From positions 10,648,829 through 10,712,828 of the forward strand of contig CM068540.1 of NCBI GenBank assembly GCA_035048495.1: a DNA stretch of 64,000 nt, read 5' to 3'. The translations under genes were made by a program, and so were the position numbers. The DNA is from Euptelea pleiosperma. Taxonomy: Eukaryota; Streptophyta; Magnoliopsida; Ranunculales; Eupteleaceae. The notes beneath the pieces were generated by a model, which was not told where the DNA came from, did not search any database, and saw nothing but the letters and a program-made list of their open reading frames with translations. This document shows, in pieces, positions 33,249-43,383 of this stretch (its first letter is position 1; the number at the start of each line of letters is the position of its first letter).

Positions 33249-35806
33249 ACGACAGGCAATGCACCTTCCTTCACTATCATCCAATTCAACCTCTCTAAAT
33301 TGAATAGTGTTAATTTCTTAAGTCTCTGAAAATTTCCTGCCTCAAAATGTAACTGCTCTCCAGCATATGCGTGACGGATGAGCCACAGGTCTTGTAAATT
33401 AGGTAAATCTCCAAGTACTTTCATGGGGTCGTCCCTTAATATCGACCACCCTAGCTCTATTTTGGCAAGGTTATGAAGGTCGGAAATCCAATCAGGTAAC
33501 TTCGCTAGAGGCCCATACAAATATAGATGCTGAAGAAGCGAAGGGGGAGGGCACAACGTGAATTGTAAATCAAGAAACTCATCTTTTTCTATTGAAGATA
33601 CAGATAAGGACTCGAGGTGGTTCATCTTAGAAATGGAGGCGCACATATCTGACCCGTTTTCTCTTCTCAGTTTCTCAATGGTTAACATCCTCAACTGTGT
33701 CAATTTTCCCAAGTCTGTAATTATTCTGCAAGCTCCTTGGTTTACCTCTATAACTGACAATATTTGTAGGCATTTTAAACACCCGATTCCCTCAGGCACC
33801 TTAATCCCCGAGTGAAAAGAGAAAGGGTTGATACCTTCACTGTCAACATGATAAGCTAAAAGATGTCGTAGTTTCTGGAGCTTCAAGATTGCAATTGGCA
33901 ACTCAATTACGTAAGTCCGCCCAATATTCAATGTTATTAAGTTTTGTAGTTTCCCTATAGAATTTGGTAGCGTCCGGATCCTTGTATTACTTAAACTTAA
34001 ATACCTCAAATGGAATAGATTTGTAACTTCACAGGGAAAATCTTCCAAAGGTGCATCTTGCAAGTCTAGTACCTTCAATAGCCCATTAGAAAGAAGAGTG
34101 TGCATCAAGGGTTTTGGCAATTTATCGAACCCAAACATGATAAGAGAACGTGTTAGGGATAAATTCGTGCTTTTTGGAACATTCTCGCCGCTTTTGTACA
34201 AGGCTAGTCGTCGAATTTTCTCATGCAAACTAATGTTCGTTTCATATATAACTTTGCAAAAATTCTCCATCTCAAACCTTGAAAGAATGAAATCACGCAT
34301 TAAATCATGGATTTGACATCCTATTACATTTCCCTTAATGTTAAGGACGTCTACATGAACCAAGTTCCTGCGAATGAGTTCATTGAGGTTGTCTTCTGCA
34401 ACCTCTTCTATTATTTTTCCTGGCTTTTCTTTCACGAATCCTTCAGCAATCCATAATCGAGTAAGACGATCAGACCGTATAACATAATCCTCTGGAAAAA
34501 TACCAAAGTACAAGAAACAAGATTTAAGGTAGTATGGCATATCATTGTAACTTAGTGAGAGGATTTTCATTATACTTGTGAGCTTGGGATTCTCTTCTAA
34601 CTCAGAAGCAAGGCTGTCATGCAATTTTTTCCATTCCAATACAGTCTTGTCTTTTCTTAACAAAAGACCGCCTATTGCCACAATAGCTAGTGGCAATCCT
34701 TTACATTTCTTCACTATTTTATTAGACAGATCCTTTAACTCTAGTGGACAATATCCCCCAAAGTTTGATCCAAATGCCTTTCTAAGGAAGAGATCCAAAG
34801 ACTCTTTCTGAGGTAGAGGATGAAGATGGTAAATATGACTCGAATATTCTACGCAAGAAGAAGCAACGTCACCGTGGCGAGTTGTGACCAAGATCCTACT
34901 ACCGCAATTGTTATCAAGTAAAGCATTTTTTACATAATTCCAAAAATTCATGTCCCACACATCATCAAAAACAGCTACATACCTTTTTGGTTGTAAATAC
35001 TCCCTCAATATGTTAATCAAAGGAGTTTTGTCCATTGCATGCACCCCGTCGGGAACTGACTCCTTCCTTGACTCATAGAATTGCTTTATCAGGGTCTTTA
35101 GGACCTCCTCCACTTTGAATGATTGAGACACAGTGATCCAAGCATGGCATTCAAAGTGTCTTATCACTGGTTGGTTATCGTAAATCTTCTTTACGAGGGT
35201 GGTTTTGCCCACCCCACCCATGCCAACCACCGCAAACACTGTTCGCCTTGGAAATCCATCTACTAACCATCTTATTAATTGATTTTTATGCATCTCAATG
35301 CCCACGAGTTCGGCTTCTTCAGTGTAAAGGGCATCCAATCGAAGATCATACCATGTATCATTCCCACCAGTGTTAGAACTTGAGCCTTGCTCTGAGCTAT
35401 CAAAACGATATCTTTCACTTCGTTGCTTAATCTCATCCAACCTTGCTTTAATATCTTGTATGCCAGTGGCTATGACATGGCCAGCTTTCAAGTGCTTGAC
35501 CAATTGATCAAGTTTATGTAGAAGACCAAAGAATCCATGGCGACGAGATTGTTGTGCCAGGTGAAGCGCAAATATGTCCAAGATGTCTTCAATGTCATAT
35601 GCTATTTCTCTTACCTGTTTTACCCAAACTTTCACTGCTTCATCTCCCTCTATCCTTGCATCTGCATCCCTTAAAAAGGCTCGAATGCTCTCCAATTCAT
35701 CCTTGATGTATGTGACTTCTCTACGAACTCCATTCAACAGTTTTGTTTCTTCGAAGAGCAAGGGAACCAACTTATCGATTGCAAGTTTCACAGCAATCTC
35801 TGCCAT
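33239..35806 (-). CDS. CC-NBS-LRR (RPM1-like) disease resistance protein
   Basis: 855-codon uninterrupted frame; ATG at 35806-35804, stop at 33241-33239. This is an intracellular immune receptor of the coiled-coil NLR class, expected to bind ADP/ATP and to signal after effector perception. Residues: coiled-coil/Rx-like domain 1-130 with the EDVID-type motif as YDIEDILD (70-77); NB-ARC with P-loop GMGGVGKTT (195-203), kinase-2 YVAVFDDVWD (276-285), RNBS-B GSRILVTTR (302-310), GLPL (370-373), RNBS-D CFLYFGIFPED (430-440) and an MHD variant IHD (499-501); then about 12 LRRs. A single coding exon is usual for RPM1-like genes. The protein ends about 75 residues early because of the frameshift near 33250. 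It is the only NLR in the window. Confidence 0.93.
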   Translation of the reverse strand: MAEIAVKLAIDKLVPLLFEETKLLNGVRREVTYIKDELESIRAFLRDADARIEGDEAVKVWVKQVREIAYDIEDILDIFALHLAQQSRRHGFFGLLHKLDQLVKHLKAGHVIATGIQDIKARLDEIKQRSERYRFDSSEQGSSSNTGGNDTWYDLRLDALYTEEAELVGIEMHKNQLIRWLVDGFPRRTVFAVVGMGGVGKTTLVKKIYDNQPVIRHFECHAWITVSQSFKVEEVLKTLIKQFYESRKESVPDGVHAMDKTPLINILREYLQPKRYVAVFDDVWDMNFWNYVKNALLDNNCGSRILVTTRHGDVASSCVEYSSHIYHLHPLPQKESLDLFLRKAFGSNFGGYCPLELKDLSNKIVKKCKGLPLAIVAIGGLLLRKDKTVLEWKKLHDSLASELEENPKLTSIMKILSLSYNDMPYYLKSCFLYFGIFPEDYVIRSDRLTRLWIAEGFVKEKPGKIIEEVAEDNLNELIRRNLVHVDVLNIKGNVIGCQIHDLMRDFILSRFEMENFCKVIYETNISLHEKIRRLALYKSGENVPKSTNLSLTRSLIMFGFDKLPKPLMHTLLSNGLLKVLDLQDAPLEDFPCEVTNLFHLRYLSLSNTRIRTLPNSIGKLQNLITLNIGRTYVIELPIAILKLQKLRHLLAYHVDSEGINPFSFHSGIKVPEGIGCLKCLQILSVIEVNQGACRIITDLGKLTQLRMLTIEKLRRENGSDMCASISKMNHLESLSVSSIEKDEFLDLQFTLCPPPSLLQHLYLYGPLAKLPDWISDLHNLAKIELGWSILRDDPMKVLGDLPNLQDLWLIRHAYAGEQLHFEAGNFQRLKKLTLFNLERLNWMIVKEGALPVVKS

Positions 35807-35999
35807 TTCTCTCTTCTTTCTTCTTCTCCTTTCACCACACCTTAAATTATAAGATCAAGGCCTACTCTTGTGATCAGATTCTCTAATAGCTCATAGCACT
35901 CTAAGTTTTTCTGCCATTTGTTCTGTTTTGACTTTGATTCCCCCAATAATTTGAAGGCAAACTTTGTTGTGGCTTCATCAACTCGATTGATCCATCCAA
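35807..35999 (-). promoter_or_regulatory. 5' flank of the NLR gene
   Basis: AT-rich sequence directly upstream of the NLR start codon. No TATA box or splice pattern is clear enough to call. A MITE copy begins about 220 bp upstream of the ATG and may form part of the promoter region. Confidence 0.35.
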
Positions 36000-36027
36000 A
36001 TAAAATCATTGAATTGAATATAAATCT

Positions 36028-36290
36028 ATGCCACGTGGAACACTCTTAAGGGCCACTGGCCTTTTCGATGTTTGTTTCCACCCCTTGGTGGACCAACATA
36101 CCAAAACTCATCTTGATGGATGATTTCTAATAGTTATATTTTAGCAACCAAACAAATTTGCTCAAATCCAATGGCCAGAAATCAACAATTATACTGACTT
36201 TTGATATGTAGATCCATCAGGGGTGGAGCAAACATCCATATGGTCAGTGGGCCCTAAAGAGTGCTCCAAGTGGTATTTTGGGAGGGGGAC
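36028..36290. mobile_element. diverged Mutator-like fold-back MITE
   Basis: Left arm ATGCCACGTGGAACACTC and right arm GAGTGCTCCAAGTGG with GGTGGACCAACATACC against GTAGATCCATCAGGGG inside. A divergent member of the 18249 family in the NLR promoter-proximal region. Confidence 0.55.
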
Positions 36291-36544
36291 TTGAAACTTT
36301 GAAGTCCGAGGGGGCATCATACTCGGGCTCGCTCCCATGTTCAAATGCAATGGCTAGAAATCACCCAAGGCCTTAATTGAACCATTATAATAGACATGTA
36401 ATGGTCTTGGAGCACTGCTGTTATAATGGTTTAATACCATGGAATCACCAATTGGCATGATTTTTTGGATTTTGATTGATTGGTTCACGGAGGTCAGGCC
36501 AAAATTTCATGGACAGCAAAGTAAAAGATCTTATAATTAATAAG

Positions 36545-36934
36545 AGTCCATCTAGAGCTACACCTTTCTTACATCCAATTCTTACACCCGAGAGTGGGGC
36601 CCACATGGAGATCGTGTTGGACAATCCAACCATACATTGAGTTTTTCATACTATAGTACCTTCCTCACAAAAAATCAGAAAAATTGGACACTCCCAACTT
36701 CATGAAAAATTGACTTTATTTTGAAAAATCCAGACCAACGAATTAAACCAGTATTTTGAGTCCATTTTTTATATGGTTGACATTGTCGAAATGAACTGAT
36801 CTTTGGTGATGATGATCATCATCGCATGGTCAACTCAATGTATGGTTGGATTGTCCAACACGATCTCCATGTGGGCTCCACTCTCGGGTGTAAGAACTTG
36901 ATGTAAGAAATGGGTGTAGCTCTAGACGGATTCA
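36545..36934. mobile_element. 390-bp fold-back MITE with 9-bp duplication
   Basis: Arms of about 100 bp (TCTTACACCCGAGAGTGG, GGAGATCGTGTTGGAC, CAATCCAACCATACATTGAG and their complements). Flanked by ATTAATAAG (36536-36544) and ATTAATAAA (36935-36943), a 9-bp duplication with one change, which fits a Mutator-like origin. Sequence unrelated to the 18249 family. Confidence 0.8.
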
Positions 36935-36943
36935 ATTAATAAA

Positions 36944-37628
36944 TCTGGTAGCGGGCTACCTCAACCCCAGCTTTCTCATAAAAAAATTAATAATATTACA
37001 ATATTACCCACCATTTTGTTGCGTTCCATATTCCAATAATAGGGCCGGCACTCAGCCAACACATATTCCAAATAGGACCTGTAATATTCAAAGCTTTTTC
37101 TAATCCAATGGCTAGGCATCGTTAATCAGCATGATCTTGTGATGTTGGTTCGTCAAGAGGTGGGACAAACATTCATGGGGCCGGTGTGCACGACTTAGTA
37201 TCCAACGGGGTAACACCGAGGGAACGCTTCCGAGGAAATCTACTATGGAGCTTTTTCTGTATGGAGCCATGTGTAGCGCATAAAATGTACTACGTACCTG
37301 CCAAACTCTTTTTGGGCCCAATGACCTGTGAATGATTGGCCTACCACTTGATGGATATACACACCAAGCAATCAGTCTGATTGGTGATCTCTAGCCATTG
37401 GATTTGTACTTTTTTCATTTGGAATCTTCCATGGAGTCGTTGGCAATGTCACGAAAATTGATATAGAAGAATTTGTGAGCCAAGTCGTTCTCTCATTATT
37501 TTACTTTTGAAATGAACCAGTTGTTTTGTTCTTATTTTAATCGCCCGTTGATACCATCTACAGATGCCACCTGTCACCCCAATGGCTAATCCAAATAAAT
37601 GAAACAAAGGAGTTCCCTTAACTTATAA
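36944..37628. other. intergenic with MITE remnants
   Basis: Partial words of the 18249 MITE family (ATGGCTAGGCATCGTTAATC at 37108, GATGGATATACACACC at 37350). No gene recognised. Confidence 0.4.
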
Positions 37629-38690
37629 GGAACTAGCAGGTGGCCCGTGCCCACGGCACTCCCCGATAGAGCGTTTGACAAAATATAGTGTGAGTGGCTG
37701 AGATCCACCGTCCTGTTGTTGGATAAGATCTCGGCCCCTTCTTTATGAAGCCTATAAGACGGGGACACAACTTCCCTGTTTTGTTATATACTAGTAGGTG
37801 GCCCGTGCCCATGGCACTCCTCGACAAAGCTTTTGTCAAAATTGAATGTGAGTGACGTCTAAGATCCACCGTCCAATTGGGGATAAGAACTTGACCCTTC
37901 TTTATGAAGCCTATAAGAGGGGGAGACAACTTCCCTGTTTTGTTATATAGACTAGTAAATGGCCTGTGCCCACAGCACTCTCCGACAAAAGCGTTTGCAA
38001 AAATTGGGTGCCTTTGGCACTCAAACGGTATAACAGCTTATGGCGTTTCCTTTTTCCATTATAACACCTGTTACAACGGATTGTAACGCAAAAAAATAAA
38101 ATAAAATAAAATAAAAAATAATAATGGATTGTAACGCACAAGGAGAAAATTAGAAATATAACAAAAAATAATGGTGTTAAAATTCAAATTTTTAATAAAT
38201 TGAGGTCAAATGAGTGGGAGTGAATGACTAAATGAGGGATTGAGTGGCTGAAATCTAACCGTCCACATTAGATGGATGGATTTGATGGTCTCAACCACTT
38301 TATGGAGCAAGATAAGATAAGAGAGTACAAGTGAGTAATTTTGTTATATGTGTTGGGGCCCGTGCCTGCGACACTAAAGTGTTTGTCAAAATCGGGTGAG
38401 AGTTGATCTCATCCATTGATATGAAGCATAGTGGATCTCAGCCACTCATTATTGAAGCCATATTAGATAAGAGGGGTATAAGACAGCCACCATCATTTGT
38501 TATATAGATAGTGGGTGGCTCGTGCCCACATCACTCTCCAACAAAGCATTTGCCAAAATCGGGTGTGAGTGGCTAAGATCAACTGTCTAGTTTGGAGATA
38601 AGATCTTGGCCCTTCTTTGTTAAAACATATAAGAGGGGGTATACGTGGGGAGACAAATTCCCTGTTTTGTTATATAGATAAGGAATTGAC
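37629..38690. repeat. tandem array 2 of the dispersed repeat, about five copies
   Basis: Copies start near 37629, 37790, 37950, 38348 and 38508, with the same word order as the array at 28930-29875 and the same TTGTTATATAGATA ends. The third copy is interrupted from about 38028 by a segment with CTGTTACAACGGATTGTAACG words related to the AAGGTTTAAA MITE family. Confidence 0.7.
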
Positions 38691-38846
38691 AAAGAAAAGC
38701 TCTAATAGATTTCAGATGAACTGAAAATTTATCTTGAAAGTTTCTCTTGAGAAGCAGACTTTTTAACTTCTACATGTAATTTTTCTATTTTATTTCCATC
38801 TAATTTTCATAGCGATCTTTCTAAAATCATTTCAGAGAATGCTAGT

Positions 38847-39520
38847 TGTCACGCCCCGAATCTGGATATCTAGATCTGACCCAAAAATCCGTGGATCGAT
38901 CCGTACCCGAACTTAGAGGTGATCCATGAATGTCCCCTTGTGGTCCAATTAGGTCAATTAGATTACAAAGGTTCATTCGAAAACCCATTAAGTATAAAAA
39001 AATCTAGATATAGAAAATAAATAATTAAAATAATTCATAACTCAAACAATTCAATCAATCAACTAAGTGTGGATAGATGGAAGTGAGAATATGCTCTCAA
39101 TCAAAGGACTACGTGCCCGTGAAAATAAATAAGTAATGTTTTAAAACAATTAAAATAAAGTCTTCTAGAATGTGGGATCGACTCCCAAATCCTCGCCTAT
39201 CTCCTCAAATGCACCGAAGTCTTTCGTCTCAAAATCATCCCACGTACCCCGGCTCTTCAAAATCTGAAAATAGTATCGGTGTAGCATTGTGAGCCGAGGC
39301 CAGTAATACAACAGTGTGCATGGTATGATATCATACTATATAAGTTTTTTAATCAAGGTATGCATCTAAATTATATAATAAGGATGACATGAATATGATG
39401 GTGAATGCAAGTGAGTACAGGATGCAAATGCAACTAGTACCCATAACCACATAAGGTCTCCATCTCTTTCCCACACTAGGAGCGGTCTCATCGACCCTAG
39501 GGTACAGTAGGTACCATAAT
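38847..39520. mobile_element. possible LTR fragment beginning TGTCACGCCCCGA
   Basis: TGTCACGCCCCGAATCTGG at 38847 is the kind of LTR start seen in Tekay/Del-type plant Gypsy elements; the GATCCGTGG and CCGTACCCGAAC words fit. The right end and any partner LTR were not found, so the call is tentative. Confidence 0.4.
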
Positions 39521-40296
39521 TTCACCACTAGGGCACGTGGTAGATTCAGGGCATGATAGTCCTTTATTGGGCACTTCAAAGAATTTCAGACCAGCTGGCG
39601 GCCCATAACTGGCTGGCGGCCTAGAACCGACTGGCGGTCCATGACCAACTGGCGGCCCATGACTAGCTGGCGGCCCAGAATCGGCTGGCAGCCCATGACC
39701 AGTTAGCGGCCCAAAACCAGGTGGCGGCCCATAACCAGCTGGCGGCCCAAGATCTCTTGAAGATCCCAGACCACATGATAACCTAGTTTCAACTGACGGC
39801 CCGAGACAACCTGACAACCCCAGACCAGCTAGCAGACTACGATCACCAGACCATCCTGGATCGTCGAACTATGCAAATCCACCGGTCGAGCCATACTGAC
39901 CATATATTCATGGGCCTCAGAACAAAGAGAGAGTTCTAAGATGGACAAGAGCGGTCTGGGCCGGCCCTCCCTTTTCGGGACAAAGAAGGACACTCAGCAA
40001 ACACAGAAATAGGTCACTAACAGGAAGTAGGGAAGAACAAAAGTGAGCGGGCCACCTCTGGCCCGGCCAATGAAAAGAGACTTAAAAATAGAACAAAGAT
40101 AGGGGGGTCTATAAATAGAGGACCCCTCCCTTACAGAAAAGGGAGGAGGAAAAGAGAACCAAATCAGATCCAAAACAGAGAGAGATCGGGGAAGGGGAAA
40201 TCAGAAACTACATTTCCATTTCCTTGAGAGATAACCTTTATGTGTGTCATGCCACAGTAGAGCCTTTCCTGACTTGATAGTCGGAATATCTTTGGC
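39521..40296 (+). repeat. 5' LTR of the plus-strand Tat element, upstream part
   Basis: Contains a good TATA box, TCTATAAATAGAGG (TATAAATA at 40110-40117), in plus orientation, with a G/C-rich surround as in Tat LTRs. Interrupted after AGGTA (40297-40301) by a solo LTR; the rest resumes at 43001 and ends GCCCCCA near 43296. The outer start is not determined; 39521 is an estimate. Confidence 0.6.
39590..39751. repeat. 18-bp minisatellite, nine units
   Basis: Nine imperfect 18-bp units of the form ACCAGCTGGCGGCCCATA. On the minus strand it reads as Gly-Pro-Pro repeats, but no gene is implied. It lies upstream of the TATA box of the Tat LTR. Similar CAGCTGGCGG words occur at about 44660 inside the gag-pol body. 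Confidence 0.85.
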
Positions 40297-40301
40297 AGGT
40301 A

Positions 40302-42995
40302 TGATATTCGCTTAAAAGTGCGTATTTTCCACTGTTATCTTCTAAGCGTTTTCACACTCTCCTACGTTAAAATGCTCTATTTATCTACTTTTCTACGTAA
40401 GAGTCTCTTTTGTTGCGTAGAACACACTTTTCTGGACGAAATGGTATATTTGCATGCATTGAACACATTTTTGGAAGTCTAGACATTGAGTCATTCTGAT
40501 AGAGTCTCCTTACGCGCTTCTTCTGTCGCAGGAAACCCTGATGGGACGATTCTTGAGACTTGTGGGCCCAAATCGATCATGAAAGCCCATTATCAAAGCT
40601 TAAAGAGCCCACATGCTATGACTAGAAGATATGGGCCAAATATGGGCTGAATAAGAAGACCAAAAAGCTGGCCCAAAGAACGAAGAGAGTAGGAGAGCCA
40701 ATGACCAAAAGACAGACCAAAGCGTTTAAAGCCACATGAGTCAGCAAGGAATGATAGTCTACTCTACTGGAGAAGCGTGAGGATGGTCACAGTGAAGACC
40801 AGGGTTCCAGACCCTCTGCCAATACTTTTATCTCCATTTTTTGATACTTTCTCTCTCATTTCTCCTTATTCTCTCTCTCTCTTCATCTCTCGGTCCTCGA
40901 ATCTACTGACCTAACCCCAAAATTCCTGCCCATCGGCTCTATCTCATCTCCCTTAGCTTTCTGACCGTTGGATCTTCCATCGGACCATTGGATCTTCAAT
41001 CGGACCGTTGGATCTCTCTAGATCCGTCGATCTACCAATCTGGGTCCCAATCAAGTCACCATCCATCCGATCGCCATCAGACCATCTGTCACATCATCTT
41101 GTGAGACAATGGACATCATAAATCCATGTGGGCCAGTAGCCAGGCCCATCATCATCGACCCGCTGTCCGACCAGTTAGTGGACCCCGTGAATTTCCAAAG
41201 AATTTTAATTAAATTTTAAAAAAATGGGGGGTCCACTAATTGGGGAGATTCCCCATAGAAAAGTAGATTTTTACTTAAAAAAAAAAAAAAAAAAAAAAAT
41301 TTTATTTTCAAAAATACCCTATTTCCATTAAAGGAAATAGGGAGCTTTATAAGAGGAGGGAGAAGGGTTCGTTCGAACCCTAATCCCCCTCCCATCTCTT
41401 CCTCTCTTTCCCAAACTAGTTCCCCCAAGTTTTCCCCTTCTTCTTCTCCTTCTTTTCCTTCTTTCTCCTCTTCTTCTTCCACCTTCTTCTTCATCTTCTT
41501 CTTTCATACTTCACCGGAGTGGCAGGTTTGCAACTCCGGCCATTTTTCTCCTCCATATTCTCTTCTTGTTCTTCATCTTCTCCATGCCTTCTGCCCAAAG
41601 CTTGCACGATCCTCTTTGAGTCACCACGACCACCATTCTCCACGCTGCCGCCATTCTCTTTCCTTCCCTTCTTCACGTTCTCCCCTTGCCGCCCCTCCTC
41701 TTACAGCAAAAGGGGAACGCCGTTCTCCTCTTGATCTCCTCCATTCACGGTGCTGCCCACCATTTCAGCCACTGATCATCTCCTCAATCACGTTAGGCGA
41801 TCTTCTCCCTTGTAGGAACACCTGCAACGTTGCTGAAAGCTTGCCACGTGCTGCATCTACAACTCCGGCAGACTGAACCGCCACCCTCTCACTGCCGGAC
41901 TGGTACGCCTCCACCACGCTGCTATTTGCAGCCATCCTCCCCCATCTCCCATCTCTATCCACGCCTCTCCCTTCACGTTCCTGAGTTGGACGACCATTTC
42001 ACTACCTCTCTCCTCCCCACGTTCCAACAGTCTCCTTCTCCTAGCCGTTTTCATCCTTCACCGGAGTTGCAGCTTGCAACTCCGGCAGCCTGAACCACCT
42101 GCCACCACGTGTTGCACCTCCAACAATATCCCCACAGTCATCCACTCTTGCTGCCATTGCAGCCTATAGCAGCTCCTCACAAAGAAAAAAAAAAAAAAAG
42201 AAAGACAAGAAACCAAAAAAAAAAAGAGAGGAGAAGAAAACGAAAAGAAGAGAGAGGAAGACGTTCCTCTTACCTATCATCACCGTGCCCTCCATTGATC
42301 ATCGCCTGCACCTCATGATCTGATCTAGAAGCAACCACAGCTTTGCTGCACTTTGTCCGACTCCGCTACAATCCCTATCCTTGGCGATCTCTACTACAAC
42401 TTCAGGTTGTATTGGGTACACAAGCCTCCATCTCCCCACATAGGCAGCAACTCGGGGAACATTCCGAGCTCCATTCATGGTCCCCATCATCCTAAAGGGC
42501 CGAATCATGTTAAGACTTTCTCTATTTCTCTCCCTCTAATTTCTCTCTAGTTGTTCTCCCAATTCTCTCTCTAAAAAGTGGGTTTTGCCATCTTCTCTCT
42601 CTAGATTTGTTACCGCTTACTAGTTAGGGTCAATATATGGTTCCTTGAATGAGTTGTATTTCTCATTTTGATTAATGAATAAAATTTGTTTGGAGTTATT
42701 TTTGCATTTGTTAGTTTACTTTTGTGTTTTTGGTTGTTTGTGGTAATTTCTCTCTCTAAAAATCATTAAGCATGTTTTAAATCCATCACCATTCTCACCT
42801 CTCCATGTTTTCTTGATAAAAATCCGTCATTTCATGTCTTTGAATTACGCACACTAACCCCGAGTGCGGATCGACATCCGACACGAATCCCTATACAATA
42901 TCGCATATTTTGCAGAATTAAAACTCGGATCAAATTACAAATCTTGTTGGAATTAGGGTTTCCGTAACCAACGACGCGGAACAATCCTACTTTCA
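40302..42995 (+). mobile_element. solo LTR of F family (2694 bp), duplication AGGTA
   Basis: Starts TGATATTCGC, ends CCTACTTTCA, flanked by AGGTA at 40297-40301 and 42996-43000. In order: tRNA-like module (40752-40829), TATA-like CTTTATAAG (41345-41353), GAACCCTAATCCCC leader, long CT-rich zone with repeated GGAGTTGCAG words, AATAAA (42678-42683), branch-like ACTAAC, acceptor TTTTGCAG (ending 42915). The usual donor is degenerate here (CATGTTAAG near 42506). No internal domain, so it is a product of LTR-LTR recombination inside the Tat LTR. Confidence 0.92.
40752..40829 (+). promoter_or_regulatory. tRNA-like Pol III A/B-box module
   Basis: Degenerate A box CTACTCTACTGG (40759) and B box GGTTCCAGACC (40803), 44 nt between starts, then TTTT at 40826-40829. 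Confidence 0.6.
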
Positions 42996-43000
42996 AGGTA

Positions 43001-43296
43001 CACCAACCATATGCTTCGAAGGATGCGATCGAGGAGCAGGAGCGGATCTGGAGTTGCGGCGGGTGACATGATGGAGTCTTGAAGACAGAGAAGGCTTTCT
43101 ACAGCCACTCTCTCGTTGGCAACTGATTTCAGCCTTGCATAGGCGACTTTCCTAGAGTCGGACATCTTTTACTTGCGATTCTTAAAGCTGTTTGGGGGTG
43201 TGAAGAGACTTTATGTATTAAATGAAAAGATTCCATTAAAGAAGAATATATGTTGACTTTGAGGGTGGAAGGGTGAGGTTACAGTTTTTGCCCCCA
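43001..43296 (+). repeat. 5' LTR of the plus-strand Tat element, downstream part
   Basis: Continues the LTR after the solo-LTR insertion and ends TTTTTGCCCCCA, matching in form the inner LTR end of the minus-strand Tat element (CCCCCACA). The primer-binding site follows within 10 bases. Confidence 0.65.
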
Positions 43297-43303
43297 TATC
43301 TTT

Positions 43304-43320
43304 TGGCACCGTCTATGGGA
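43304..43320 (+). promoter_or_regulatory. primer-binding site of the plus-strand Tat element
   Basis: TGGCACCGTCTATGGGA, two changes from the site TGGCGCCGTCTGTGGGA of the minus-strand relative. Confidence 0.75.
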
Positions 43321-43383
43321 AGCGACAAGAAGCTTTCCAGCACGATAGGGAAAAAGCGATGGTGGTGACAGGCAAACCAGTGC

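Noticed and set aside
28930..38690. A CRISPR-like array
   Set aside because: Units are about 160-190 bp with no short repeat/unique spacer pattern, and the genome is that of a plant.
39497..39817. Gly-Pro-Pro repeat protein on the minus strand
   Set aside because: Translation of an 18-bp minisatellite upstream of an LTR TATA box; no gene context.
41216..42550. Overlapping frames rich in Glu/Lys or Ser/Pro
   Set aside because: Purine- or pyrimidine-biased leader of the solo LTR at 40302-42995; no domain and no conservation of frame between copies.
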